A stretch of 64,000 bases of DNA from Poa pratensis (Eukaryota; Streptophyta; Magnoliopsida; Poales; Poaceae): positions 12,473,652 through 12,537,651 of the forward strand of contig CAMZMU010000123.1 in assembly GCA_947311845.1 (NCBI GenBank), written 5' to 3'. Made by a program: the position numbers and the translations under genes. A model generated the notes under the pieces. That model was not told where the DNA came from. It did no database searches and saw only the letters and a list, made by a program, of their open reading frames with translations. This document shows, piece by piece, positions 47,301-60,200 of the stretch (position 1 is its first letter; the number at the start of each line of letters is the position of its first letter).

Positions 47301-50300
47301 CTGAAGCTAGACCTAACACGCGCCTTCGACTCCTTGTCCTGGCCCTTCCTCTTCGAAGCCCTTCGCCAATATGGATTTGGCAACCGCTTCCTGGAGTGGC
47401 TTGCCATCTTGCTCTCTTCAGCAAGCACACGGATCATGATCAACGGCGAGCCAGGGCCTCCGATTTGGCACAGACGGGGACTCCGCCAGGGCGACCCGCT
47501 ATCGCCGCAGCTGTTTGTGCTCGCCGTGGACGTGCTCGGCAAGATCATCAAGTGCGCCGTGGACCTGGGCATCCTTCAGCAGCTACACCCGAGCCGGACG
47601 ATCACGCCTGTGTCGCTTTACGCTGACGACATCCTGCTGTTCTGCCATCCGTCGGAGGGGGACGTGGAGGCAATCAAGGCAATCCTGCATCTTTTTGGCA
47701 AGACATCAGGGTTACAGTCAATTACACGAAAAGCACGGCCACGATCCTTCATGGCGACGAAGAGGACGCAGCAACGGTGGCCACCCACCTCGCCTGCCCG
47801 ATTGTGGACCTTCCCTTCAAGTACCTGGGGATCCCGCTCACCATCCATCGTCCCACCGCTGCGCAACTCCAGTTCGCCGTGGACGCCATGGCGGGCAGAC
47901 TGCCCACCTGGAAGGCTCGCTTGATGAACAAGACGGGACGCCTCGCCTTCGTCAAGTCGGTCCTAGGCGCGATCCCCATCCACCAGCTGCTGGTCCTGGA
48001 GCCAAGAAAGAAGACGATCAAGCAGATGGAGAAAATTCAGCGTGGCTTCCTTTGGGCAGGACGGGCCGAGGCCAACGGTGGCAACTGCCACGTGAACTGG
48101 CGCCGCGTATGCCGCCCAATCTCCCTCGGCGGCCTCGGCGTACGCGACCTCGACCGCTCCGGCTTGGCACTGCGATTGCGGTGGCTCTGGCTCTCACGCA
48201 CAGACCCCAACAGAGCATGGAGCAACCTGGACCTGCAGTTCTCCACCACCGAGCGCCAGCTCTTCTTCACCTCGACGACGATGCTGCTGGGCAACGGCAT
48301 CACGGCCTGCTTCTGGGAGACCGGTGGGTTCACGGGCAGTCTGTCCGTGAGATCGCACCTCTCCTGTACAACTGTGTGCCCAAGCGACGCAGGAAACGTC
48401 TGACGGTCGCCGCCGGCCTGCTCAACCATCGATGGGCCCAGGACATTCAAGGTGTTCTAGGACTGCACGAAATCGGCCAATATCTACAGCTCTGGCACAT
48501 GATCGCCGGGATCACGCTCTCTGACGCGCCGGACCAGCTGTGGTGGAGATGGACCACGACGGGTTCATACACAGCACAATCGTGCTACCTCGCCACCTTC
48601 CATGGATCGGTGACCTCTGCCTCGTGGAAGATCATATGGAAGAATTGGGCCCCTCCACGGGTAAAATTTTTCCATTGGCTTGCGGATCTGGATCGCTGCT
48701 GGACGGCTGACCGCCTCGCCCGACGAGGTCTCCAGCACCACGCTGCCTGCCTGCTGTGCGACCAAGCACCCGAAACAATGCACCACCTCCTCTTTGGCTG
48801 TCCCTTCTCGAGGCAGATATGGCATGACATCTTCGCCTGGCTTCAGATACCCTGCACCACACCCGACGACAGCACCACATCGTTGGCCTCATGGTGGCAG
48901 GTGGCGAAGCTGGGCACTCCCAAGCCAATGCGAAAGGGCCTGGGCACGACGGCTTTGCTCGTGCCGTGGATGATCTGGAAGCACAGAAACTCATGTGTCT
49001 TCGAGAGAGCACAGGCATCCATCAGATCCTGCTCCACGCAAATCAAAGAGGAAGCCAGGCTATGGGCAAGGGCAGGCGCACTAGGGCTTAGAGCCATCTT
49101 GCCGCAGACTTGGGACGTTCACTGATGTATTTTCCTTAACGCTTTCACCTCCTAGGAGGTTGTAAATGTAACTGAAAACCTCTTTCTATTCAATGAAAAG
49201 AAACGCAAAGCTTTTGCGTTTTCTCGTAATTTTCCGGCGTAAAAGAACCTTGTGTTTGCACAAACACGGACTCGCAGACACCAGCACAGAGTTGTGCCAA
49301 TGGCTGCGCAGAGCGATGGCTTCATCTTCAGGAGAACGTTTGACATATTTAGATGCCCTTAATTTGGCTACTGAAGAACATTTCTTTTCTTCATTATCCA
49401 GATTTTAGTAAAATTGACGAGTTAAATTGAAAAGCAGCTCTCAAAACCTAGAATGCGGTGCGAGAAGTTGAAGATGGAAGCTAAACTGATATGTGACATT
49501 TGTATAACAAATAGCTCTCTTCAATAAATCCTAGTGTATAAGATGCAAACACTACAATTTCAAAAATAAAAAAAATGTTACCTTTTGAATTGTATAAGAA
49601 CCCAGCGGAAACAGAAGAAGTAGTTTAGACAGTCGTTCTGCCTGAAATAATTATGCAGTGAAGGATCGAGAAGCTCCACTAGCTATGAGGTAGGAAAAAA
49701 ACACAAACTCAGTATGTTGTAATATTCATATTAACATTAAAAAATAGAAACCGATACAGCTAGTTACTGCGAGCACTAAGCTGAGCAGCATTCATCAAAG
49801 TCAACAAAATAATGAATAACCACAACATGGTAGGATTAGAAGACAATACCATGGGGTTGATACATAGCTATAAAATCAATACATTAAGGCATCATCTTAC
49901 AAAGTTGAAGGTCTTTAAAGCTTTGCCATTTGACAAAGAAACTGAGAGAATCATATAAGATTAATGAACACAAACCACAGGTATGCCCAAAGTGGAGTTG
50001 TTTTCCTTGAATCGCACTAGATACGCCAACAAAACTATTCCAATAGATACTTAACTGCTCTACAGATTGCATGGTGAATGGATAGTCAAGAGTCCATACA
50101 TACCTTGGATAATCCAAGTAGTTGAGCATGCATGCCATTTTGATCACGATTAAAATTGCCTCCTAGTCGTTCCATCAAAGATACAAAGCACCAAAATGCT
50201 TCCGACTCATCTTCCATGACATAAAGTATAGGTGCCAGAAAATCACTCATTCCCTGGAAGACAGATCATATATGATGTTATAGTTCCAGCAAGACAATAG

Positions 50301-53300
50301 ACAAAACTATATGGGCCATAAAAAATGATAAGTTTAGGTAAGGTTTGAAGTTCAACTTTGTATCCCAAAAAATTAGCTAACAAATTATAGATTTACAGGT
50401 TTATAACATAAAGATTTACTGGGTTACAGTAAACACTATCAGGTACCAATTACCAAACAGAAAATATACCAACATGAAGCCCATGTACGTGTCAACACAG
50501 CGTAAATATTGATAAATGTCCAAGAAATTTCCAGACCTATAGACGTATGATGGCATGTCTAACTCTCCGAAAACTTCTATTTAAACTATTAGATCTAAAA
50601 ATGGAAGTATATAACAAATGAATATATGGCATTAGTAAATTCACAATTTATCTCTGATGCCATTCTCTTAAACAAGCATGAGAATTAAGTTTTTTCAATT
50701 ATTAATACCAAGAGATGGTAACTTATAATTAGTTGTAGAAGACAGCTAGTGGACACATCAGTCAAATGCCAGACCCATTACATGGCGTGCAAGGCAGGGC
50801 TATATGTAAGAGAACACTTACTTGACAATAACCAAGGTCAAAATTATAGAAGGAATATGTCAACAAGATGTCCCGTAGAATTACAACATTCCGATTGTCA
50901 TCTCCTTCATAGTAGGGAACAGATCTATCTGTTCTCACCTTCATACAAAAAAAAACATCAAAATATGAGTGAAAAATAGAAATAGTAGTACAAAACCATA
51001 AATAAGAAGCGGCCCGTGGAAAGAACAAGAGAAAACTTATCCTTACCACGTCTTTGTCAATAAGACCTTTTCTTTCTCTAAACTTGGTGAACCTTTTAGC
51101 TTGTGTGGCTGAGATGCTCTGCAAATCACAACTATCAATTTAAAATGGAGATTGGTGTTCGTCCTAATCTGTAAGTGTTGTTTATGATCAAATCAAAACA
51201 GCTGAAAGTGACCTAACAATACTTTCAACGGGGTGCTATCTATGCAACAGGCAGTATTCTTTAAAACATAGCCAATGGAGAAAATCACGACCAGAAAATT
51301 TGTCCAAGGGTTAAAATCCAACAATTTTCCTACTCATCAAACCCAGAAATGCCTCGCAGACCGTAAGCCTAAGAGAAAAATATGTGTTCAGTCTTCCCTA
51401 TAAGTCCACTCTGTAACTGCAATTAATATTTGGCAGATCAATATCACAAAGAACCTGCCAAAATATGCCAACAGTCTAAGGTTCTGGGTATTCATCTTGT
51501 ACAATACAATATAGGTAGCATATCTGATATGTCCAAAAAAAAAACCTAGTTGTTGATCACAAGTTCAAACGACCCCTCCCCACCCCACCCACCCAAACAA
51601 ATGCCACATAAGCAATAAAGCATCCGTAAGTCTATTCATTGTTCAAACAAAACCGTAATATAAAAGTAAATCATAACAGTAAGTCTATCCAGATTTCAAA
51701 CAAAACAATACAATAAATCGAAATCATAAAATACCTGCAACATAGTGCAAGGGAATATGTCCCGGCCAACATTCCATGATTTATGCGGGTAAAGAACATC
51801 CTTGGGCACAATTAATTGCAGAAAATTGAACTTATGAACCTGGACTAACCTTCCATTGGGATTTTATGGCTTCATATTCTTCTCGTTTCATGGCAGCAAG
51901 GTATTCCCTCTCAGCTTGTGTTGAATCATATTCATGATACCCCAACAAGAATTTCCAGATCTGCATGTTCAATATTAGTATATATACAGAAGATTGCCTT
52001 GCTAACTAATTATCACAAATCAGGGGTTAAGTATAGAACCTCTTTTCTCAGAGCATGATCAACTCCCCCATAGAAAACCTTTTTCCGCAGTGCCTTAGAA
52101 TCCATAATTCTACCTTCAGGGTCTAAGAAAGCTCTCCACTGTCCGAAGAAAATTAAACCAAATAATGTAAGGATTAAGAGGAAATAGGAAGGTACCGAGA
52201 ACGTGATCAACCAAGAAATAAGTAATAGATGGTTGGGGATGAAGACGCATGGAACTAAGAGCATGATGTTCAGTATAAACTCACGCGGTACCTAGTGACT
52301 GAAAACAAAATCAGACTAGCTTTTGGTAAAGTGTCCACCATAGTGCAGCTTAGTTTGTGACATTACCAAGGTATCTAGGGGTTTGCACTGGAGAAGAGGG
52401 GTACTGGCCAGCCAGGAACGGTGTTGTTCATATCGAAGGTTTCGATATCTGATAAAAAGGTTAGCAGGCCAGACAAGAGCAAGATTTGAAACCTATGGGA
52501 CAACACCCCCATTACCATTAGAACTTCTAGATTCCTTGACATCCAGGCCATAAACCAAAACTGAACATGATGCTTCCTAGAGTCTGAGCCTGCGACTAGG
52601 CGAATCTGGGGAATGTATATGTCCAACTTAGTACTATAGATCCCATGATTTAACTGTACTTAGTTGTCATGATGACCATAATACTTTATGATGATGAACA
52701 CACTACAAATCTAATGCTGGACTCATCCCATTGTTTACTTACATATTATACATATGGGATGTATTATGCGAACTCGGTTATGAAACTAGTGACAATTACT
52801 GCTGCTTTGTCAGCAGAATATGTGTAACGTGAAACTGAAGGAAACATGTATAGATGGTTAAATAAAGTGCTCAATAAAATATATCAAACATCCAAGAATT
52901 GTTACCTCTTCAACACTTAATGGGCTGCCCTCTTTTTTCCCCACACTAGCAGCAACTCATCAGACTATCAAAAGAGGAAAGAAACTGATGTTACACAAAA
53001 TAAAGTATGCACAGTTCAATAGGCCATAACCATGCAAGGCTAAGAAGGTTCAAAATTACGTCATCAAATATCAGATCATGAAACTAAGTAGATCATTTTT
53101 CTAGTTTTTGTTTAAATCATGTTATCAATTTTAATTCCAACTAGCTGTTAGCGAATTTGGGTTCAAATAGTTTACAGAATCTACAGTTAATACAGCCTCT
53201 GATGACAGATGGCAGTTGACAGATTATGTTATTAAACTGGGGCAAATGTCAGAAAAAATATTGCTCAGCTTCAGTTTTCCGCTACGTACAAGTGGCCCTG

Positions 53301-56192
53301 ATTCTAATTGACGTTTTAAAGTAAATGCCAATTCTATTTAAACATCACTGAAAGGTGTGTCCACAGCTTGTAAGCAACTGCTTCAAGAAGATCAATATCA
53401 GTGCTTTGCGGTGCCTGAATGAACACAAAAATAAATATTATGCAACACATGTTACCTCTACTGAGTCTGAGGGCAAAGAAGCATTATCCAGCGTTATTTG
53501 CTGATCTTTGGACTTAGCACTTGCTCTGTTGTCCAAAACATCATGTTGTTTTTGCCGTCTATAAGCAGGAGAACCACTACTGTTATTTTCTCGGAAGAGG
53601 CTTGTTGTTGTCTCGCGAGCAAATTTTGTAACCAGTGAGAACTTCTCCAGAACTTGAAACGAAAGTTCACGGCCTGGATCGTTTGATTTGTACTTTTGCT
53701 TTGAGCCATATTCAGACATGCTTGTAGGCCCCCCATATTTAGGATCATCTCCATGTCTAACTTCACTAACTGAACCAGTGAAGCTGAGCGAATTCTGTCG
53801 TGACATGGCATTTGCCACAGAGGCAACCCCTGGAAGCTGCAGAGATGACAGGCTTTTCTACAAAGGCATCAAAAGAGTTGGATTAAGGATTAAGGCTTTT
53901 CTACAAGGCGCCAGTGTAAATCCTTCATCGGTAATCACTATAAGTTCAATTTGGGCAACACCTTCTTCAGATTAAAAAAAAAATCTAGGTTACTTTAAGT
54001 AAGAGTGTAAGACTGATAATGGAGAACTTAAGTTCAAACTTAACAGATTCACAAGGTCAACAGTTGCTGCAGGAAATAAAGAAGCCAAAGAATGTATAAA
54101 ATCCTATTGAGGGTACCAGATCTTTTAATTAAGATAAAGTAAACTACCAACAGAACAACAAAATTCCAAATTATCAGCAGAGAAATGTTTGCTCTATTCA
54201 CAGTGGGATAAGACAACACACCTGAAGAGGATCTTCAAAGTCGTTGACAAGAAATACATTAGGATCGTCATCCGACCTTACAACATAAGAGAAGACATTC
54301 GAATCAGAAGCAGAAAAAAGAATATATTCTTTCATAGATATTACAAAGAGAAGTCAAATAACATTTGTTACTGGAATTTCAATCATCATGGAGACATGGA
54401 CTTTGACACCTTGTGGTCGATCTTTGATGCTTCATTCAATTACATTTCAATAGGATGGGTTGACATTAAGATTCGCAATCAAGCTCTAGTTGAGTAGATT
54501 GCAAGGACATCAAGCTTTAGTTGAGTAGATTGCAAGGTCAACAGTTATCTGATATCTCCCCAGTGTATATTCATGTGGCATTAAGATACTATCATATACA
54601 GCAGGAGGAAAGCAAATGCGTTGAGAATTGTAGTTAAGCATATAGTTGGTAGCCTTAATGTATTATGATTTGTCCATAACAGCATATATCAGTTTCCTAA
54701 GAACTTTGGTCCAGATAACTACATGTGCCTGATTCTTGGAAGGAGCAATTTAGGCAATAATAGGCAAAAAATGTACAAACATGATCAAATATTTATGACC
54801 ATTGAGCCCAAGAACGAAAACCTCATAATGATGACATGCTGCTTCAGTGTTGCGAACAATTCACGAATTCCACCATTGTAGAAATAGAAAGGAGGAAAAG
54901 CCAAGCCTGTAAAAGTTGAGAGACAAGATTAATTAAGACTGATACCACATTCTAATTTTTTTGTCAGCGTGTTTATTTAATGACTGTATTAAGCTTGTAG
55001 AAGCAGAAATGGTAGGCACAAACAATACAGTATTTGGAAGCTAATAATCTGACCGCCAAGATAGAGAGGATCAAACACCAAGAGACGTTTCACCTGATGA
55101 GAGAACAATGATTATGTACTCCAATCCGAAAGTAGGGGTGTGCCTACGGATGAAGCGCACATCACTCAGAGGCAAGGCCTGGATGCTGTACAAGTTTCTA
55201 TCTGCAGAGAACCAATTATGTAAAGAGTCATGCACCATGGCCGATATGCTCCATTTGCCAAATTTAGTCTTACTGAAGACACAAGCTATAGTTTCCTACA
55301 TTTTTCTATTTCTGCAGTGCCTGAGCTGGTTGAGAAACTGTTAACTCCCTCGTTTGGCTCCCAGCTCTGCCAAACATATCAGACGAAGCATTAGCAGAAG
55401 GAGAAACAATTGCGCAAGTTAGGAATAGCACACATCACCGAGAAAGCTGTATTCAGGGTAGCAACTAGCAACAATCCATCCAAGTCTAATATCCAGTACA
55501 CAAAGGATAGTACGAAGTGGAAACAGCAAGCAGAAATAGTAGGATGTCCTCGAACATTATCGTATAAGTGATAACAGAAGATACAATATGAGCCACTGCA
55601 CGTTGGAGATCCTAGCGGTGACAAACTGGCTGTTGTATGAGTTGTGACAGCAATTTCGAGCCCTATCATGTATCACGTAAGTAGGAAACAACCAACCATT
55701 CATAAATCATAACTCGTTAATCATTATGATGTGGATATGCAGGCTCACCAGGAAGAGGGAGCCGAGCTGCACGTAGAGGCGCAGCTTGCCGCTGATCCGG
55801 CCGGAGCCATACTGCGTGGGGTGGATGGTGACGCGCTCCTTCTCGTACACCACATCCATCCTCGCCGTCTCCTCCAACCCAGGTCCGCCATGTCGGTGCG
55901 CATCGCCTTGGGCCAACCAAAACGAAATCAGTTCAACCAAAAAGGGGGCAGAAGCAAGCATCCGGTGCTAAGACGCAAAACCGGGCCTCGAATCCACCCC
56001 TAATCGAGTGATTCGTTGGCCGCTCTACCCCCACCCGAATCGCGCTAGGACTGATCGGAAGATTACCGCGTGGACGGAGGAGTCGACGGATGCGGCGGCG
56101 GCGTAGTCGGAGTCGTCGGAGAGGTCGTGGGGCTCCGGCGAGCGCGGGTGGCCCGCCTCGGCGGCGTCTGCTGCTGCGGTTCCCCCACGCAT
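41344..56192 (-). CDS. TBC-domain Rab GTPase-activating protein
   Basis: Stimulates GTP hydrolysis by Rab GTPases in membrane traffic; Gyp7/TBC1D15-like. Exons in gene order: 56067-56192, 55749-55871, 55300-55366, 55094-55201, 54822-54906, 54222-54276, 53456-53857, 53365-53414, 52906-52945, 52040-52138, 51850-51960, 51047-51118, 50822-50938, 50104-50253, 49582-49682, 41344-41671. They total 2034 bases (677 residues), and every phase agrees. The N-terminal part has the plant Gyp7-type region (VTIHPTQYGSGRISGKLRL, FIRRHTPTFGLEYIIIVLSSG, FPPFYFYNGG). The TBC domain runs from WRAFLDPEGR to ELSGQINIDRA. The arginine finger is in IDKDVVRTDRS (about R448) and the glutamine finger in YCQGMSD (about Q485). 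The start of exon 2 is the least certain junction. The last intron (7.9 kb) contains an antisense LINE. Confidence 0.93.
42897..45528 (+). pseudogene. LINE ORF1 (CCHC RNA-binding protein), frameshifted
   Basis: From the ATG at 42897 a Pro/Arg-rich N-terminus leads to two zinc knuckles, CFRCLDHRHRVREC and CRRCLISGHDSRGC (about 43255-43360). An RNA-binding-like domain follows, then a long low-complexity Pro/Ser/Ala region, and the C-terminal block AQVQLLRTLGIVGVDQAITA before the stop at 45526. The reading frame changes near 43815 (one G missing from a CCGGCC context) and again near 45265. Apart from this the order of domains is complete for plant L1 ORF1. Confidence 0.85.
45564..49125 (+). pseudogene. 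LINE ORF2 (endonuclease, RT), frameshifted
   Basis: Starts 35 bases after ORF1. An AP-type endonuclease comes first (IWNVRGTNA, QETKME, GDFNLIYREED, SDHSPLLL; 45580-46260). Reverse transcriptase follows (KAPGPDGF at 46920, LKLDLTRAFDSLSW, GLRQGDPLSPQLF, catalytic YADD at 47619-47630). A C-terminal zf-RVT domain (WKIIWKNWAPPRVKFFHWLA, CLLCDQAPETMHHLLFGC) ends near 48830. Single-base losses near 47720 (CAGGTC to CAGTC) and 48320 (GAGGAC to GAGAC) shift the frame, so the C-terminal third is split over three frames. The endonuclease and RT portion is one uninterrupted frame. Confidence 0.9.
54478..54539. repeat. 31-bp tandem duplication in a TBC gene intron
   Basis: Two adjacent 31-base units starting ATCAAGCT(C/T)TAGTTGAG lie at 54478-54508 and 54509-54539 and differ at two positions. 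Confidence 0.8.
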
Positions 56193-56285
56193 CGGCCGAC
56201 GGAGTTTGTTGCTCGGGGATTCTGTTGATCTCGGGTTTCCCTTCCGCTGGGCGCTGGTCAGTCGAGAAGTAATGATGGGGATGGA

Positions 56286-56298
56286 ATCGATATATGCG
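56286..56298 (-). promoter_or_regulatory. TATA-like box of the TBC gene
   Basis: On the minus strand GCATATATCGATT lies about 95 bases before the ATG at 56192. This would place the transcription start near 56260. It is a single motif match. Confidence 0.4.
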
Positions 56299-57297
56299 CG
56301 TCGCGTCGCTTGGCCCCCTTCTTTGCTGCCACCCGGCTAAATATTTTTAGGCTGGAGAAATAGGAAGAAGAACGGCAGGTGAGGCTTGACTAATTACTTA
56401 TTTAGTTGAGTACTATACTCTACGATTGTTTTGTTTGATGATTATGCGAAAATTCTTTTATATCTGCAACAACGTATGGTAGAAGGCCAACTCGTTATTG
56501 CTGGGCAATTTCAACGAGTTCTAATAATAGTAGAAGTAGCATAAAGACACAGGTGGCAGCAGAACATGACCACATGCAGCACAACCACTGGAAACAAATC
56601 GAAACAAAAATAGGAGTAGATCTCGATCCTGGAGAAAGGAAAAACAGATCGGTCGTGCCTTAGAGACAAAGGCAGAGAAAGAGAGAGATCAACATCACCT
56701 TAGCCGCGTCGGCAACACCCTGAACTGCTACTACTCAAAGCGTGTTATTATTTTTCACAAAAAAATAACAGCCAGCCAAAGGTCTGCAGATGAGACCATT
56801 AGCTTGTGATTGCTTTCTTTTTCATATGAAATCTCGAGGCATGCAAAAAAACATGATCACAACAGGAAAATGATACCCGCATATGAAATCTCGAGGCATG
56901 CACAAAAACATGATCACAACAGGGAAATGATACCCGTGATGAATGACTATAAGCAAGGTCAACCAAGTAATCTGGATAAGGAGCAACAGTTACAAACCTC
57001 AACTCTTGACTGCTGTTACAGGCATCGCTGCCTTTAGACTAGTACACATGGCTTCAGCTAAATTCTGTGAGCGCCATTCAAACTATGTCCCTCTCTCTGT
57101 CTCTCTGTATGCCTACTACAGATATATTTCAATTACATGACACGACATGATAATGCTGAGTGGAAAACCTACTAATACATCATATCACCAGAAGCACGCA
57201 CAACCTAGAGTGAGTTCCAAGAATGGCACATTACGAATCCAAAACACAAAACACTAGCAGCAACCTAATCAGAGAAAACCCTCCTCTGTAACTCTTG
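56299..57297. other. Spacer between the TBC gene and NMCP1
   Basis: Both genes are on the minus strand. The spacer holds the TBC upstream region, a 57-bp tandem duplication and the NMCP1 3' untranslated region. No further gene is seen. Confidence 0.5.
56823..56936. repeat. 57-bp tandem duplication
   Basis: Two adjacent 57-base units starting CATATGAAATCTCGAGGCAT lie at 56823-56879 and 56880-56936 and differ at two positions. Confidence 0.85.
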
Positions 57298-60200
57298 CTA
57301 TGACGTGAAGAAAGTCCATAACGTTTTCCCGATTGATCTGTTTCGCCTCGCTGAATCATCATCGTCCTCCTCCTCGTCATCTTCGACACTTCCTGATGGT
57401 GTCCTAGGCATCGCATCATCTGCCAACACATCTTGGCCATCAACAACATCACCATACTCCTCACCAGCAGGAGCATGGGCCTCAACAGTTTCAGCCTAAC
57501 ATCAGGAAAACGTTTAAGGTCGTTGAGATTTTTGCACCACACAACCAAAAAATACCAGGCGCCCTCCATGAATGTAGGGTAGCATATATAGGAAGCAGAA
57601 GAGCAGTACCTGGGAGAACTCCTGCAATTCCGATGCACCAGCTGATTCAGAAGGCCCCTTACTAACACCAGCAAGTTCCTCAGCTTTTGAGGTTCCTTCT
57701 GTGTCATCAGCGCTAGCTTCTACCGCCTGCTTTTTTCTTGTCTTTGCAGCCTTCTTTTTGTCGGTTGGAGCTGCTGTTGCCGCCGCATTTGCACTTCTCC
57801 ACCATGCAAAGAACCAATATTTATTTACTCCACAATTCAATATAAAGACAAGGAAAGACAACCCACAGAGAGAAGGAAATAAGGGGTGTCAATGTAACTT
57901 ACACTGGGGGCTTGCGCCTCAAGTTGTATCGTTTTCCACCTGGGGGTTGCGTCGATGGGCCAGCTGTTTGCCGCCTCTTGCGACGCTGCCCACCAACTGA
58001 AACACTTTCAGACTGTGCTTCGCTGCCTTCTTCATCTTGCTCACTAATTGCAACTCCAGCAAGGCGGCGCTTCCTTGTGCCACCAACAGTAACTGAATCT
58101 TCCTGATCATCATCCTTCTTTTCATCAAAATTTTCACCAAGTATTGCTTTAGCATCTTCAACCACCGAACGAACAGAATTTTTCCTTTTCACACCTCCTG
58201 CTCTACCCTTCCGATTTGGTTGGCGCCGTCCTTGCTTAGATGTTTCAGGTTGCAAATCTACTTCAGGGGGAGCTGTTGCGTCCTTCCCATTTTGGTCTAC
58301 AGAGCCAATTGTTGTGTCAACTGCCATGTCATTAGCACCACCAAATGACTGAGTTCCATGAATATCTATATAATTATCTGCGACTCCAACAGAAGACTCC
58401 ATCTGGACATCATCTGCTATATCAAGCCTTTCAGATTCTTCATTCCCCCTTGCTCCAATGTCAACAGGGAGATCCTCAGCATCAAAAGAATTATTTGCTA
58501 CCTGATAGACAGGAGTTGGCTCATAATCTTCACTAGGTGATGCTTCCTCCAGTCTTGCACCAAAAGGAATGTTTCTTTCCGCTTCCTGTTCTGATGATTG
58601 CTCGGCCTTTTTACTAGGAGAGAACTTGAAAAGCTTCTTCAATACTGAGAAACGACCAGCTGAAGAATTCACAAGCATTCCTTTGTCTGCAGCCAAGGTA
58701 TCAGTTTTGGGGGAACAGTCATCTCCCACAACAGCCAAACTTGGGTAATCGATATCAACGTTGTCCTTGAGAGATAGATCACCAAAGCCCTCAAAGTTAG
58801 AAACCCCACAGCTTTTGCACACCTTGTACTTTTCAAACATCTCGATGAGATGCTTACTGTCCCTGTTGTATGCTTCTCGGCGATCTTTCAGACTCTTGCT
58901 GAGTGCATTTAGACTATCAATGTCTCTTCTAATATCTGCCTTGTCGGTTTCCAATTTTTGCTTCTCCTCCACTAGGACTTCTCTTTCCCTCTGGAACTGT
59001 TCTTTCTCCAACATTATCTTCTGAATCTTGGACTCATTCAAATCGATAGCATGCTTTACTTGATCTTCTAGATAATTCCTTTTCCTATTAAACTCATTCT
59101 GCTTCTCTTCCAGTTCCCTCTCTTTCTTTGCTAGTCTGTTCTCCATCTCCATCTCCAGTTCATGCCGATGGAGCTGCAAATTACGCTCAACATCACCACG
59201 TTCTTTCTTTAGAAATTCATCAATCTCCTCACGTTGGTGTTTTATATCATCCAACAAAGCTTTTTCCTTGAGTGTAAGATTCTCCTGCCGCTCCTTGAAT
59301 TTTGCATCCATTTCATCCTGTGCATCCTTGAATTTCTTCTCTTCATTGTCTCGCCACCTTTCTAGATTTGTTTTTTCATTCTTGAGCATCTTTGCCTCCT
59401 CTTCTAGCCGAGCTCTTTTCTCATCAAGCTGCTCCCACTCTTCTTCAAATTTCTGTCGCTGCTTCCTCAAATCTTCTGTTTCCTCAGAGAGGGAGTTGCT
59501 TCGCATTCTGTACTCATCAATCTCCTTCTTCAGTTGTGCTGTCAGCATGCTATGCTCTTGCCTCTCTTCCTCTGTAACTCTCAAATTGTTTTGCTCTTCT
59601 AATATTTTCTTCTTCTCAGCTTCTATTGCGGCCTTCAAACTTTCAATATCCGATTTATACATCTCAGCCTGTTTACGTTCACGATCCAAGTGCATTTTTT
59701 CTTCTGATAACTTCTTCTCTTCAGTTTTCAGTGACTCGTCCCACTTCTTCAGAGCCTTAGACTTGGTATCAAGGTCATTCTGTAGTTCTTCCAGTTTTTT
59801 CTTCCGCTCGTTTAACGCTTGCTCACTTTTAGTAATTTTGTCCTCCCTGGAACTGAGTTTTTTTTCCTTCTGTACCAAATCAGCTTCTCTGCGTTTCATC
59901 TTCTCATCAAAAGATTTCCTCTCATTCTCCAGCTGTAATTCAAAATCTCGCCTTTCTGATTCAAGCTTCACCTTATGATCCTCGACAAGCTTCTGAAGCC
60001 CCATCTGAAACAGAATTCGTTGACAAGGTCAGATCAATGAAAAAAGCGAGTGTAAGAAGTACATCACATGCTGCACCGAAAATGTTCTGACAAAGATGTT
60101 TGAAACATGAATGTTTGTAGCTGGCAAGCATAAAGAGGACAGAATAGGATATCTGTATGATAAGCTCGATGGCTATAAAGTAACAAGAAAACACGTTACA

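Larger units (their letters stand above)
42767..49227 (+). mobile_element. Full-length L1-type LINE retrotransposon
   Basis: The element is 6461 bases with a GC-rich 5' region, two open reading frames in L1 order and a short 3' tail ending in a CGCAAAGCTTTTGCG palindrome without a long A run. The perfect 14-bp duplication defines both ends. It is inserted in the last intron of the TBC gene in the opposite orientation, and its GC content is far above that of the surrounding intron. Coding capacity is interrupted by four apparent frameshifts. Confidence 0.93.
42753..49241. repeat. 14-bp target-site duplication around the LINE
   Basis: AATTTTCCGGCGTA occurs at 42753-42766 and 49228-49241 without mismatch. 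It fixes the LINE boundaries and implies a single, fairly recent insertion. Confidence 0.93.

Noticed and set aside
55707..55961. Longer TBC exon 2 with the frame extending to 55961
   Set aside because: Only the acceptor at 55872 (or 3 bases further in) keeps phase 0 with exon 1. The extra residues have no match to the family.
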